Positions 17,611 through 29,623 of a stretch of 64,000 bases of DNA are shown piece by piece. Below the pieces are notes generated by a model. It searched no databases, was not told the origin of the DNA, and saw only the letters and a list, made by a program, of their open reading frames with translations. Source of the stretch: Hyalella azteca (Eukaryota; Arthropoda; Malacostraca; Amphipoda; Hyalellidae). The position numbers and the translations under genes were made by a program. Position 1 is the stretch's first letter; every line of letters starts with the position of its first letter. The DNA lies in NCBI RefSeq assembly GCF_000764305.2, contig NW_025933399.1, forward strand, positions 186,001 through 250,000, given 5' to 3'.

Positions 17611-17952
17611 CACTTCCTCCCACAACAACTGACGCAATGATGTCACGTCGCACTTTCACTGCTCCAATATCTACCAGCCGGAATTATCGGAGCTAATCGC
17701 AGGGCGGGCGTGAGAATGGCAAGACAAGCAGTCTCCATGTCACTACACAAACCAAAGACTGATACCTTCAAGCGGTGGTGAAGTAAGTGGCTTTCAACTT
17801 GACGTACACGAGTTTCCGTTCACCAAGTTTCAGATGGTCGAGTTTGAAGTTCTGCTCATCGAAGCTCGAGTTCGTCACGGACCTCTAAATGACTTTAGTT
17901 AAGATGCGCATTGTTCAATTATCAAGCGCTGTTAAATAGTATCGCCATCACG

Positions 17953-18168
17953 TACACTGTTTGAAAAATTACCGTTAAAGGTATTACCGGCGTTTCAGTG
18001 GCCGGTAGGCACGTGGAAAGAAACACCGTGTCGCCGTTTTTATTCTAATTTAACACTAGAAATCCTTAAAACATCTGATAAAAACGGCGAAACAGTTTAT
18101 TTTCACGGGGCCACCGGCCACTAGAATGCCAGTGGGACCGTTTTTTCACCGTTTTTTCTAACAGTGTA
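17953..18168. mobile_element. MITE with CACTGTT-type inverted repeats
   Basis: The left end TACACTGTTTGAAAAATTAC and the reverse complement of the right end (TACACTGTTAGAAAAAACGG) match, and the similarity continues inward, with gaps, over about 60 bases (shared AGTGGCCGGT). A second inverted pair, CGCCGTTTTTAT and ATAAAAACGGCG, lies nearer the centre. The element is 216 bp, non-coding, and bounded by TA on both sides. Superfamily not assigned. Confidence 0.75.
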
Positions 18169-19391
18169 CAATGCAGCCATAGAATGCGACAAATATCATG
18201 CAATTTAGGTTATGACCTTCAAAAGTCGCACCTTCTAAGTTGTCATTTGTTTACGCTCAAGAGCCTTTGCTCGCACAGCAGTGCTAAGAAAAAACACTCA
18301 CATGAGGAAGAGTGATCAATGAAGCCACGCTCACCCAAACATTTCTCACATTATTCACTGCTGACCTAACAAGGTAAATGACTCATAGGACTTCTTCAAC
18401 GAAAATAATTTAGCTTATCACGCTTTGACAAGACCAATGCAGCTGCCATTGAGGGGCAAGCGATAACACTTCATGACACTTGTGATTACCTTCATTTCCT
18501 TATCGTTCCCATCGATCACGTCAGTGATAATATGCGAGGCATGAGTAGAACTGTGACGTTGCACCGGAGAAAATAATGGACGACGTATTTGAGGTTAACC
18601 CACAGCTGCCTTATTTCAGTCAAAGTACTGGTGAGGGTGGAGACGGACTAACGAGAAAATATTCAAGCGGAAAACGCGTAAAAAATATAAATTTAAGGGT
18701 AAAGTAAATGAAATGGTGTCCCGGCAAAACGAGTGTCAGATATGTAAATAGTCCTTCAGTGCTCGAAGGTCCTTCGATCACATTAGAGTTTCGTGAAATT
18801 TTTGTTACAAGAATGGCTGGTGGTTTAACGGTAATAATTGACATACCGCGTACCCGAACAACAGCAGCAGATTTTTAATAAGTGTTTCGACGCGTCGGTT
18901 GATCGGACATAAATATGTTGGTAGAAATATCAGCAGCGACCATATCAACAAGTTGAGCAAAAGCTCCTGAAATCAAACATCTTAGTAAAAACCAGCATTA
19001 TCCGAGACGTTGCAGAATGTCCAACCCGAGTCTTTATCTCGCGTATTATTCGCAATCTAGTAGACAAGTAGACAATACGCGAACGTCTTACTTCAATTGA
19101 AGTGCGTAATCATTTTCCCCTTACACGGAAAATTTTTCCATATTATATGTTATATATATTTTCCATATTATATATGTTTTATATAATTTTTTCCCATATT
19201 ATATATGTGATTAATTATCTCAGTTCTCAAGGTTATTTCTACAAATTAAAAATAAACGATAGCACACATCGGAGTGCGTTGATCATTTGATTGAAGAAAA
19301 AAAAAATTAGAGCTTCGATTTCTTAATGTCATCGCTTAAGGCGCTTATCTCCCTAGACCTCAATTGTGGTGGTGCAATTAGTGATGGCAGA
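18169..19391. other. Gene-free stretch
   Basis: No supportable gene. Around 19135-19210 the sequence repeats CCATATTATATATGT-like units, an AT-rich low-complexity run. Confidence 0.55.
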
Positions 19392-19461
19392 GAAAAAAGT
19401 AACAAACAACACAGAATATTTACAACGAAAAAAGTAACAAACAACACAGAATATTTACAAC
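19392..19461. repeat. Perfect 35 bp tandem duplication
   Basis: The 35 bases beginning GAAAAAAGTAACAAACAACA are repeated once without a single difference (19392-19426 and 19427-19461). Perfect identity suggests a recent event, or a collapsed or expanded site in the assembly. Confidence 0.95.
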
Positions 19462-21812
19462 GAACTGAAAACGAAAACGATAAAATTATTTTATTAACCT
19501 TAGAAATTATGTTGAATTAAAAATTGTATAATATGTGTTAAGGAATAATTGAGGATACGGAATAATTCGAGCAATACTTGCAGCAATGCAAGCAGAATAT
19601 TTACAATTTGTACATTGGGTGATGACATGTGGGCGTTCGATTTTCTGCTAGTTTATCATTGAAAAGCCAATTATAAATACTAATTTATAAATACAATACT
19701 AATTTTCAAAATTTACACATACATTTTGGTAAGCGGAATAAACGACGAATGTCAAGATAAACCGTACGAAAAAATCACGGTAAACGGTCGAACGGACGAA
19801 CTGGTAGATAGTAAAGAAGTCAATAACCTGAATAAGCCATGAAAACGATAACCTAATACCTAATAGAGCAAATATCGAACGTGGCCGTGTTAATAGTAAG
19901 ACTAAATATCACTCTCATCAATTCATATTAAATTTTATTCGATTCATGAAATAAAACTATTATTTCTTTTCTTAATATAACTTGAGCATGACAAGCTAAC
20001 TTCGGCAACGACTTTCTCGCACGGAGTAGGCAGCGCGGGTGCACAAAAACTTGTTTGCGAAATTGCGGTAATTGGCCGAGCTGGAAGTGATTCCCGAATG
20101 TAAACAAACCGTGAATCTTCGATCGATGGTCACAGGAAAGCAATCAATGAAACTACATTTCAAAATAATTTGATAGAACTGAACCCATAGAGGCATAGGG
20201 CAGGTAGCCATGTTCATTATCCAGCCTGACTGCCTGAGCCGTCTGACTCGAATCGCAAGCTGCGTTCCAAACAGCAGTGAAAAATTAGAAATTTGCAATA
20301 AATTAACAATTCGACATTTGGAATTATATAAATTACAAAACAATTGATGTAACACAAGACTATTATTAAAATAATTTATCAGTATATCAAGTTGCTGAAA
20401 TCCCAACGTTTCAGGTACTGCACTTCACACCAAGTTGATCGCACCTCCGCCCACCAAAGCTTAGGGGTAACTGCCTAGACTGGAGGTGTGTTTGTGTACG
20501 GTAGAGACACCTAGCGGCAGTCTCGTCGAGATCTCTCACAGGTAATCTACTCCCCAAGGCCTTCAAATCATTCAGACAACTAAATTTACAAATGATACAC
20601 AAGCAAAAAAATTTAGGGTCTAAATTTTTTTCTTCAAAGAGGCGATAAAATGAGAAAACCTATCTATTATAGTCACACCGATGTAGGGAAAACAACAACG
20701 ACAGAGGTCAATTGAATACAAGTCTCCTTGCAGAATTGAAATCTCCATCGGAAAGACCATTATAGTCATTAGATTACGCGTCAATCTTGATTTTGAGAAT
20801 TTGCAACATGAAGTATCTGCCGTAATAGCGTGCTATTCTGATACTCATGAGATACTGCTACATATATTATGATATTATATCGAATTTATATTAATCGTAG
20901 TGACTGCAAAGTTTCAATTCGAGAAATCGCTTCTGAAATGACAAGGTTCTACGTTTTGTACTTGTGTATAGCGTGCGGTTTGCAACCAAGTGCGATTAAT
21001 AGGAGTCCGCCGCTGATTGAGGAGAAAAAAAGATTTGGTGCGGAGGGAGCTGAAATTATATAACAAACTGAAACGTTTTAATAGCAAATTTGCATTAAAT
21101 TTAAGACTGCGCACTCTATTTTTTTTATTCAGGCAAACTGCTGACTAAATACAGAACCATTAGTTCACTGGGACTAAAAAATGAACTATTTTGAAGCAAA
21201 ATTTTTACATGTATCGAAATGGATATTTAACACTAAATATATATTAAAAAATCAATCAATAGTTCAATATTTTACAATCAATGGTATATTTTGGTGAACA
21301 GTCGATTGAAATATTTGTACAAAGCAATTATAATTAGGTGTTTTTTAAAAACCTTTTATGGACATTTTGACTTGATTTTCTACTGTTTTTCAAAGCAATT
21401 TTGACTACATGGCAATAAAATGCAACAAGCTGTTTGAGTTATGTTTATTCAATCATACCATGTAATTATTATTCCATTTGTTCCTTTAATTTACATAATA
21501 AAAAAAATTCCACGCCTTAAAATTTATTCTAGCTGAACTTCCCTTAATATTGTGACTAATTATGTTCTGTATGGACAGTATATAGTTTTTAAAATCACTT
21601 ATCTTTCGTTAAAAGAGATTCAGCACATTACTATTACACATTTCAAGGTTCAGCACATCACTTGTGTATCATATTTTATGTGTTAATTGGTTCTCCTTCA
21701 GGTATTCCAACTCATTCTGGTATTCATCATTATATCTCATCCAGGTATTCACTAACAGCGATGATGCCAGCTGTGGCTGACATTATTAGCTGATCATCCA
21801 GTGCTACGGTCA
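19462..21812. other. Gene-free stretch
   Basis: AT-rich. Frames such as 19996-20406 (minus) and 20869-21063 (plus) were considered and show no domain, no splice structure and no codon pattern that would support a gene. Confidence 0.5.
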
Positions 21813-23390
21813 GAATAGAATAGAATAGAAGTGTCGGCATTGAAGAAATAGGCTCGTATGGCCTGTTGCCGATTCTTGAACTTTTCGTGACTTGATTCAC
21901 AAGGGATCCGGTCTTTGGAACCCGATCTTTCCATAACTGACGATTGATTGAGATAGCTGCTAAACTTATTGCCTGGTCCGTAATTTGCTAGGCATTTTAA
22001 GACTGAACATATGCTCCTGCATAGCTTCATCTAGTCTGTTTTTGAAGATGTTCATACTCGGAGCGTCAACGATGCTATCAGGGAGGCTGTTCCACATGTC
22101 GGTGACTCGATGCGAGAAGAAATGTTGTCGCATGGATGTGATCCAACGCTGTTTTTTAGTTTATAGCCGTGACCCCTGGTGTTGTTTCTTGTTTCAAATT
22201 CTAGTAATCCTTCTGGGACCTTGTATAAGCCATGAGTATACTTGTATACTTCAATGAGGTCACCACGCAGACGTCGATAACTGAGGCTTGGAAGGCTAAT
22301 CTTTCCTCATACAGGACTTGCCTTCCAAGCCCGGAACTATCCCTGTTGCGCGTCTTTGAACACTCTTTACTAAATTTTTGTCCTTTTCAAATTTCGGTGA
22401 CCACACGACGTTTCCAAACTCTAGGTTCGGGCGCACGCCAGCAACAAACAACTGCTTCATCGCTTTTGCATCTAGGAACTCGAAAGAGCGCCTGATCAGT
22501 CCAAGTCGTTTATTGGCTTTATTAACTTGACCTTCAATATGCGTAGAAAATTTCAACTCATTGTCGATATTAATTCCTATATTTCCATTGTCGACTTCGA
22601 CATCATCACTCTGTCGTTGCAACCGTGTCTTCTCATGCTGTAATCTTGCTGTTCATTATTCTTGCCAAGGTGGATAACTTTACATTTATCAGCGTTAAAA
22701 CGCAGCTGTCATCGGCCCAGTCAACCAGCCTGTCAAGATCACCTTGCAACTGTACTTTTTGCGACGTATTCCTCACTGTATTATAAACTTTTTTGTCGTC
22801 AGCATACATCAAGCAAACGCTAGACACAGCTTCTGGCAGATCGTTTATAAACGCAACGAATAGAATAGGCTCGAGAACACTTTCTTGCGGGCACGCCGCT
22901 GCGCACTGAAGCCCATTGACCCCATTCTGATACGGACCAATTAATACTGACACGTTGCCGCCTCCCTACTAGAAAATCTCTGATCCATTTGAATACATTA
23001 CTCTCAATTCCCAAAGACTTCAATTTACGCAACAACCGCTCATGTGGGACACTGTCAAATGCCTTGGCAAAATCGAGGTACACTGCATCTACTGGCTCCC
23101 TTTCGTCCAGCAGGCGGGTCCATTCGTTCAGAGTCGACAAGAGGTTAGTGGTGCAGGATCTCCCGGCAATAAAGCCACGTTGACAGTCTGATATTAGATT
23201 ATTAGCAGTCAAATGATCTATCAATCGATCCCTCACAACAGATTCCATTACCTTGAAAACGACACTTGTCAAACTGAAAGGGCGATAGTTGCCCGGGCAG
23301 CTTTTGTCACCTTTTTTGAACAATGGTGTCACTTGAGCTTCTTTCCAGTCAGCCGGCAACATTACCAAAGATGATATCAAGGTCATACCA
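21813..23390 (-). pseudogene. 5'-truncated CR1/L2-type LINE, reverse transcriptase part
   Basis: On the minus strand, 23386-22820 encodes the start of a reverse transcriptase palm: WKEAQVTPLFKKGDKS, NYRPFSLTSV, QRGFIAGRSCTTNL and YLDFAKAFDSVPHERLL. The frame then shifts; 22953-22633 holds the catalytic box as YADDKKVYNTV, and 22622-22296 carries the typical downstream segment (FSTHIEGQVNKANKRLGLIRRSF, NLEFGNVVW). The C-terminal tail RQHFFSHRVTDMWNSLPDS lies at about 22130-22075. The element ends on the minus strand in three TTCTA-type units (21813-21830), the microsatellite-like 3' end usual for CR1/L2 elements. The endonuclease domain is missing (5' truncation near 23390). At least two frameshifts and several stops make it inactive. 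Confidence 0.9.
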
Positions 23391-25220
23391 ATGATGATAT
23401 CGTATTATTGTGTTGCCTTGCATATCAGCTTTCAACTTAGAAATATATCAATTTTATCCGGTTTTACATATAACTTTAGAGTTAGGTTTTCCCTAGTTAG
23501 AATTAAAGGTTTAGTTGAGAAATATAACGTAATTCGAAATTTCTCAATTTATTTCTAAAAAACTGAGAACAGATTGATTTTCAAACGATTTCTCGACGCG
23601 GAAATTTGAGTCAAATTATAAAATATATCGCGAACGAACATAAGTCATCGGGAACGGAATTCTAACTACGATAGCTGGCGGAAATTCCTACATTAATATT
23701 TTGTGATCGCCTGGTCCATTCACTTAATTAACACTCCGTTGGTAAATAATTACTTTCGTAACGATAAAAACACGAAATTTGTACTTGCTGTCACGATCAA
23801 CGTACATTAAAAGGTCGTTTCCTTAAAGAGGGTAACGCTTGTCAGAGGTTCTTGGCATTCCAAAAATTCATTAAATTGTATGTATATGTGAGGAAGAAGT
23901 CATTGAAGGTTACGCATGTAATTTTTGATGGTCTATCATTTGTTATTTAAAATTCAGTCTTTTTAGGATTTGAACACCATACTTTATATGTTTTAAATAA
24001 CTTAATTTTTTAGGTATTTGTAAACGTATCTGTGAGGGTTCAAGATAATTTGGCTCAATTTCATATAGAAAAGAGGCAATCTTTATTTTTGATGCAACGT
24101 CTTCGCGCTGTGATTTATAAGTTTTGCCCAATGGTTCATATCCATGCTCGCTCTTCTCAAAACAAAGGTCTATGGCTCATTTATACTTAGGTTTAACGAA
24201 AGTAAATCCGAGTACTGATTTTAACGGTGCTGTATACTTAGCAAGCGATCATGACGCTGCCTCAAAATGTTTCTCAATAAATGTACCTTCTGTATCGGGT
24301 TATTTACTTTGCGTATCGAGCGTATACGCGATGCGGTAGGATGCACTCAGACGAGAATAGCGACCAACCTCACGAATGACTAATGAGGCTTCGCCAAGAA
24401 AAGTACAAGAATCGGCGACAGGCCTATCCAGGCCTATATTTCAATGCCGAAGATACTATACCACTATGCTATACTATACTATACTATACTAGCTGAATCT
24501 TAAAGGTTTCCCACGATCTCTTTTGAGATCATCGATCATTTCTATAGAAGCTGTTGACGTAGATGTTTTGAACTGAAGAGGTTTGATTACTTCATTTCAG
24601 GTGCATAATAGAATATGAAGTGTGAGAAAATTTATCCATGAATTAAGATTCTGTTAATTCAAGCGATACTGAAAAATTAACAATAGTTTTTAAGTATGAA
24701 CAATTGTTCAATCTTGTTTTGGAGCAATCACAATCCCGTTTGACGCAACTGTTACCGTTAGTAAAGCGTTGAACAGTAATTGATTTGGATTGCCTTAAAA
24801 CTCATATGTAAATATCTAGCAAGTTATAGTGCGTTTTCACCTTTAAGTTTTCTTTTAATAAAAAAGCTGTCTTTACCTAATTAACAACGAAGCCATTTAT
24901 TCACAAGACACTCCTGTGAGTGCTTCGAGTTTAGAGCGCTAAGTGAAAAAATATAACAGTAAAAAACGAATTACAGCTCTTGCAGGATTGAGAATAAATG
25001 GCTGTTGTGGATAAATTATTTCGTTTTATCCACGTCAAGATCGGTGATTAGTCAAAGTTATGCGTGGAAAATATGCAATGAAAAGTAGTCCGTGAGAATC
25101 GTTCCGGAAATTCCAACCAAAAACGCCAGTGTTATTTAAAAATGGTTAAAAATATTAATAACGTAGAATAATTTTTCATCAGTGGTAATGGCAATTGTAG
25201 TCACTACAAGTCTGGGTTCA
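23391..25220. other. Gene-free stretch
   Basis: AT-rich with no supportable gene. A short (CTATA)n microsatellite lies at about 24464-24491. The AATAAAA-containing stretch near 24860 has no gene before it that it could serve. Confidence 0.55.
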
Positions 25221-25230
25221 GTCATAGTTG

Positions 25231-25830
25231 AACTATATAAGGTTGGCCCATGGTTGAACTATATCATGAGAAGAAACTCTTCACCAAAGCACGCGACGTC
25301 TGCACAGCTCGCGGCTTTCATGAGCTGATATTATAGGTATATGGTTGAACTATTATATAAGGTTGATCCACGAGAAGTTCCGTCTTTCAGTTCAGCTTTC
25401 TTGTTTCATCACTGAAATCGAGAAACGTTAACAAACCCGTCGTTCCCATGACGTATTTTTTGACTGGTTTGATCGCATTTCGGTGATTGGTTAATGCCCG
25501 TGACGTCACTGAGATCATTTCCATGACGGATTGGTTGACTGGTTTGATCGCATTTCGGTGATTGGTTAATGCCCGTGACGTCACTGATCTCAGTAACGTC
25601 ACAGACGAACAACGAACTCCATCTGCAAAAATGAGCCAAGTTTTAGCATTTAGCCAGTGCCCAGCCGCCGCAGAAGGGAGCGCAGCCGTGCACCACCAAT
25701 TTTGTGCACCAATAAGCCCTGAATCGAACGCTTTGGATCTCTCCGGATATCCACCAATCAGCCGTGCACCACTCGGCTTTGTCCTCCTCCGGCCTTGACC
25801 ACCACCTGCCGTGCACCACCAGGCCGCGGA
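25231..25830. promoter_or_regulatory. CRE/CCAAT-rich, promoter-like patch
   Basis: A 75 bp unit is duplicated (about 25446-25520 and 25521-25594). Each copy contains a full cyclic-AMP response element TGACGTCA (25501-25508, 25576-25583) and an inverted CCAAT box (ATTGG). CRE-like half sites flank them at 25449 and 25594-25602. Further on, CACCAAT occurs three times between 25690 and 25770, next to a repeated GCCGTGCACCAC. Upstream are TATATAAGG motifs near 25236 and 25354-25362, the second about 35 bases before TCAGTT (25387-25392), which fits an arthropod initiator. The patch is GC- and CpG-richer than its surroundings. No supported gene starts here, so the direction of any transcription is unknown; it could serve the LINE downstream or a gene outside my recognition. 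Known of the motifs: CREB/ATF and NF-Y binding. Inferred: promoter function. Confidence 0.45.
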
Positions 25831-26197
25831 TCGAATCTGACTTCCGGGAATCATTAAATTACGTAATTTTACGTTCACCGTAAGGTTAGGTTTCAGATAG
25901 CATTGTTCTGTTCCAAAATTTATCGTCCTTCGACAAGTGGCCGTTCGACAGAGGGCTGGTTCGACCCACGGCCTAGATACGGACGGCTTGAAGTGTTGAA
26001 GGCTACGTTCCGGAAGGCAGGAATCATGCTGGTCCATTACATCCTTTGGGGTCCTTTACGACACCTGAAAAAGAGAAAGTCAGTTGCGTTCACGGCGAAA
26101 GCACGTGTGTTATATTGCGTTCTCTAAAGTAACCGGTGATTCATTGTGAGCCAAACTTAATACTTATCATATCCACACCTAATAAATATAATTTTCA

Positions 26198-26880
26198 GTG
26201 AATTCAGCCTGCTCCTGGAAAAACTCAACTGGCTTTCTCCCTCAGACTCAGAGGTTTGTCAGTCCTTTTTTTTTTTATTTTATTTATTATTATTTTTTTT
26301 TTCTTCTCTTAATCTTTGTTTCCTTTCTTTTTGCTCTTATTTCTTTGTTTTTTTTTTCTCTTTCTGAATTTATTTGTTGGTACTTGGTACTTGGTAGTTG
26401 GTTGTTGTCTTGTTGACTTTTGTCAAGCCGACCTTGTCCGTCCTTGGTCTGACTGTCTGACATGGAAGAGTCCAGCTGTCTTACTGGCTCAGGCTTTGGC
26501 CCGCCCATCACGCCCGGAGCTGGAGAATTGAAAGATGGTAAATCTGGCAATGGTACTGGTCATGAGAAAGTGAATTTGCAAGTGGATGGTGATGATCTAA
26601 TCAGTGATGCCATTTTTATGGAGGAATCTGACTGTGAAAGCCTGATTGCAGCAACCCTGAACCCAATGCCCTTGGCTATGGAGGCTTGTAGTTTTGGTCA
26701 AAAACGCAGAAATCGGGAAAAGAGTTAAGAGCGGATCAACTGAGAGTCTTGGTGGTGGGAGGGCTAAGCGCCCAGCTCCAGCTGTGCACAGACAGCAAAA
26801 TTTGTTGAATAGTGCTTCCAGTCAGGCCATTGAGACCAACCTAGCAAATGTGAAACTACCAGTCAATGCCACCTAGTCTG
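26198..26880 (+). pseudogene. Probable 5' region and ORF1 start of an I-type LINE
   Basis: After a pyrimidine-rich, poly-T leader (26265-26365), an open frame from 26462 encodes an acidic N-terminal region beginning MEESSCLTGSGFGPP and ends with a stop at 26728 after RRNREKS. The next frame (from 26694) continues as KRVKSGSTESLGGGRAKRPA and stops at 26876, so the pair looks like one reading frame with a one-base shift. The basic, KRPAP-bearing end resembles the N-terminal part of ORF1 proteins in RNase-H-bearing LINEs. The main LINE body resumes in the same orientation at about 31385, which suggests that this is its displaced 5' end. It could also be an unrelated fragment, since no junction repeats were found. 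Confidence 0.4.
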
Positions 26881-27828
26881 GAAAAGTCCTATTTTTGTCT
26901 GAAATATCGCGGCTCTAAACCTCTAATATCATATAATTTCAGTAGGTATGAAATCTCGCGGCTCGAATGTCATAAATTTTTGTTTGATTGAAAAATCGCG
27001 GTTTGCACTTCGCGAACATGTCATTTCATAAAATTTTCAACTTTCGCAATCCGCATTGCTTTACCGTTTCCGCCAAAAATATCTTGCAGAAAAAACATAA
27101 ACATCGTAATGTAAACAAATAAACAAAACGTTTGTTGAAGATCGCGCATNACTTTACACTGACCAGAGGAGGGAGTTTCGCTCAAGTTTGGAAGCTTTAT
27201 CATTACCTTGGACACTCATCTCGGCTCTTGGTGGGGGAGATATCCCACAACGACGAAGAACTGCTGTAATACGTCATCTTGGACAATACCTGCTGAGATG
27301 CAGCATGGTGAATACCCTTTGAACACCCTTTGAAAATACTCAGTGCCTAATTCTCTTGTCTCTTCTACACAATAATCACCGGTTGGTGAGCAACAGAAAC
27401 CCAAATTGAAAGTAAAGTGGCAAGATAATACAAGTTTTCAACAAAGAGTTGTGCTCAGGCTGGGAGGTGTTATATATTCATACCCGAAGTCTTAAAATCA
27501 ATTATAAAAAAAAGACACCTGAAAAAAGACATCATCATCATCACCATTACATCCAGGGCAGTTGTGGTCTTCGACAGGCGACCCGCCCAGAAGATATGTT
27601 GGTCTGAATTTTAGGGTAACGGTTGACAACGGATGTGTGTAAGTTTTTCTGCCCATTTATCGATGTGTGACGACGAATATTTAATTGAGATTATTGCATT
27701 GATAGTTTAATTTTGCATTGCTTTAATAGTTGAATCCGTCAAATTACGCATAAAACGGATAAAATGCCCAAACGCAGGAAAAAGGAACAAGGGGATGCTG
27801 CTTCAGTATCATCTGACTGCTCCGAGAC
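26881..27828. other. Non-coding stretch between LINE parts
   Basis: Three loose copies of GAAATnTCGCGGCTC lie about 50 bases apart at 26899-27000. One ambiguous base (N) is at 27150. A minus-strand frame at 27404-27216 (starting MGFCCSPTGDYCVEETRELG) is open but unrecognised. A basic start MPKRRKKEQGDAASVSSD lies at 27764, just before the MITE at 27832. Confidence 0.5.
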
Positions 27829-27831
27829 TAA

Positions 27832-28045
27832 GGGTACGCACACAGTGGATGTGGAAGCAGGTTTGCCCGCGCGGGCAACCTGCTCCAACCTGCCACAAGA
27901 ATGAACATAGGTCATAGGATAATAATGTAAGTGTTCACAGTGAAAACCTGTATGAATAGGCTTCTGTATTCTATGGTTTCAGGCGCCAGCCTGAGCAGGT
28001 AGGTAACCAGCACGCTGGCAATCTGCTTTCACTGTGTGCATACCC
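27832..28045. mobile_element. PIF/Harbinger-like MITE with TAA target duplication
   Basis: The left end GGGTACGCACACAGTG and the reverse complement of the right end (GGGTATGCACACAGTG) are near-perfect inverted repeats, with a further match at GAAGCAG/AAAGCAG. TAA flanks both ends (27829-27831 and 28046-28048). Ends starting GGG and a three-base TAA duplication are typical of PIF/Harbinger elements. The element is 214 bp and non-coding. It sits inside a short open frame starting at 27764. Confidence 0.8.
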
Positions 28046-28048
28046 TAA

Positions 28049-29623
28049 CCCTCACTCTCTAAGCCTAATCTCTCTGCAAGTGCAATGCCAACCTGGTCTC
28101 AAATGCCGCCTCTCAGCCTCAATGACACTGTCACTCCTACCTAGTACAGAGGTTGAGGTACTGATGACATGGACGACTTACATGTTAATGACACAGATAC
28201 ATAAATAATCAATGTGCAATTCTATAGGTTATTCAAAAGAACCTGGTCTTATGTCATTTTGAACCGATCAACGCTTCTTTACGGATCGATCGTAAAACAC
28301 ACCTGACACCTTCACCGGCAAAAGCTTTCACACTTCTGAAGAGAGGTGAGCTGACAGCTACACTGGCCGTGGGTGGGCCTTATTTGAATTTGAATGCATG
28401 CATCGATTTGAAATCCCATACGCATAGTATATATACCAAGTCATAGAGCCTAAATTTTTAATATCTATGTAAAAAATGTACGTTTCTGCATGGATTATAA
28501 TGCTGTTAACATTAACAAACTTTGAATTATCTCTGATGCAAGAAATACTTGCTTAAATAATTTTATTTTCAATATAAGCGACTGGATGCAACAATCGGTT
28601 CGCAAGAACCAACATAGCCCTGAGCCCCTGAACAACAGTAATTTCAACTGATGTTAATTTCTAAATTAAAATGTATTTAGCCAGTATTTCTTGTATCAGA
28701 GATACTTTCAAGTATTTCAATGCTAACAGCATCAAAATCCACGCAGTCTGTGACGCAGAAACGTAAACTTTTAATAGGTTTTACACTGAAATTTACGCTC
28801 CTAGTCCAAAGAACTGAGACCGATTTCAAATCAAAAATGACTAAATTGAATCCATCGCGCTTTCTGGCACCTTCTCTCACAGCTGATTGCAGTTGCAGTG
28901 CATTTTTTTAGCTTAAGTTGCCAATACGTATTTAATGTAGTTTTCCGTAGTTCCGTTGGTACAAAACTTACAGAACAACGTTGAATTATTGATCGCTAAT
29001 TTCTTGCATTAGGTTAATTTTTAAGATTCAAATTAATCATAGAAGTTGTATCTCCATGATTCCATGCTGAATTAATATTACGAATAGAAGGTTCACATAC
29101 AGGCTACAGTGATACAGATGCTAGCGCTTGCAGCGGCAATAAAATGAACTACTTTATTCTTAAGTATATTTACTATAATAATAACAATATATTATTCTGC
29201 TAACTGCTTAGGCACAGTCTCTCAAAATGTTCCAGCATATTTTCCATTACTAATTATTTACATTTATTTGTTTGTGGTGCAGCAAAATATTGCATTTTTT
29301 GTCACAGTTGATGTACCACGTGTTCTTGTGTTGTCTGACTTCACCGCAGGGGTGCCAAGCTAGCTGAGCTGTAAATAAACAAATGAAAAATGACCAACAA
29401 ATGGCGCTTCTACTAGCTTCGATCGGTACAAAACTAATAAAAGTATTTAGAATTATTGATTGATAATTTCTTGCTTGAGTAAATCATTATGATTTAATTT
29501 CATCCTAGAATTTGTAGTGTGTATTTCCATGTTCTTCCACTCTTTATTTTCTTCCTTTATTTTTTTTTCATCCACACTTCTTGTCTCCTTAATTTTTTTT
29601 TTGACACAACTAACCCTTTACGC
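28049..29623. other. Gene-free stretch
   Basis: AT-rich with no supportable gene. Just after the MITE, about 80 bases (28050-28140) remain open and rich in Ser, Pro and Leu codons, possibly the rest of the interrupted frame at 27764. Confidence 0.5.

Noticed and set aside
25940..25985. tRNA gene suggested by GGTTCGACCCA
   Set aside because: The B-box-like string has no A box, acceptor stem or anticodon arm upstream.
25387..26037. 216-codon minus-strand open frame
   Set aside because: It runs over the duplicated CRE/CCAAT module, its repeated peptide only reflects the DNA duplication, and an opposing frame is open too; no domain is recognised.
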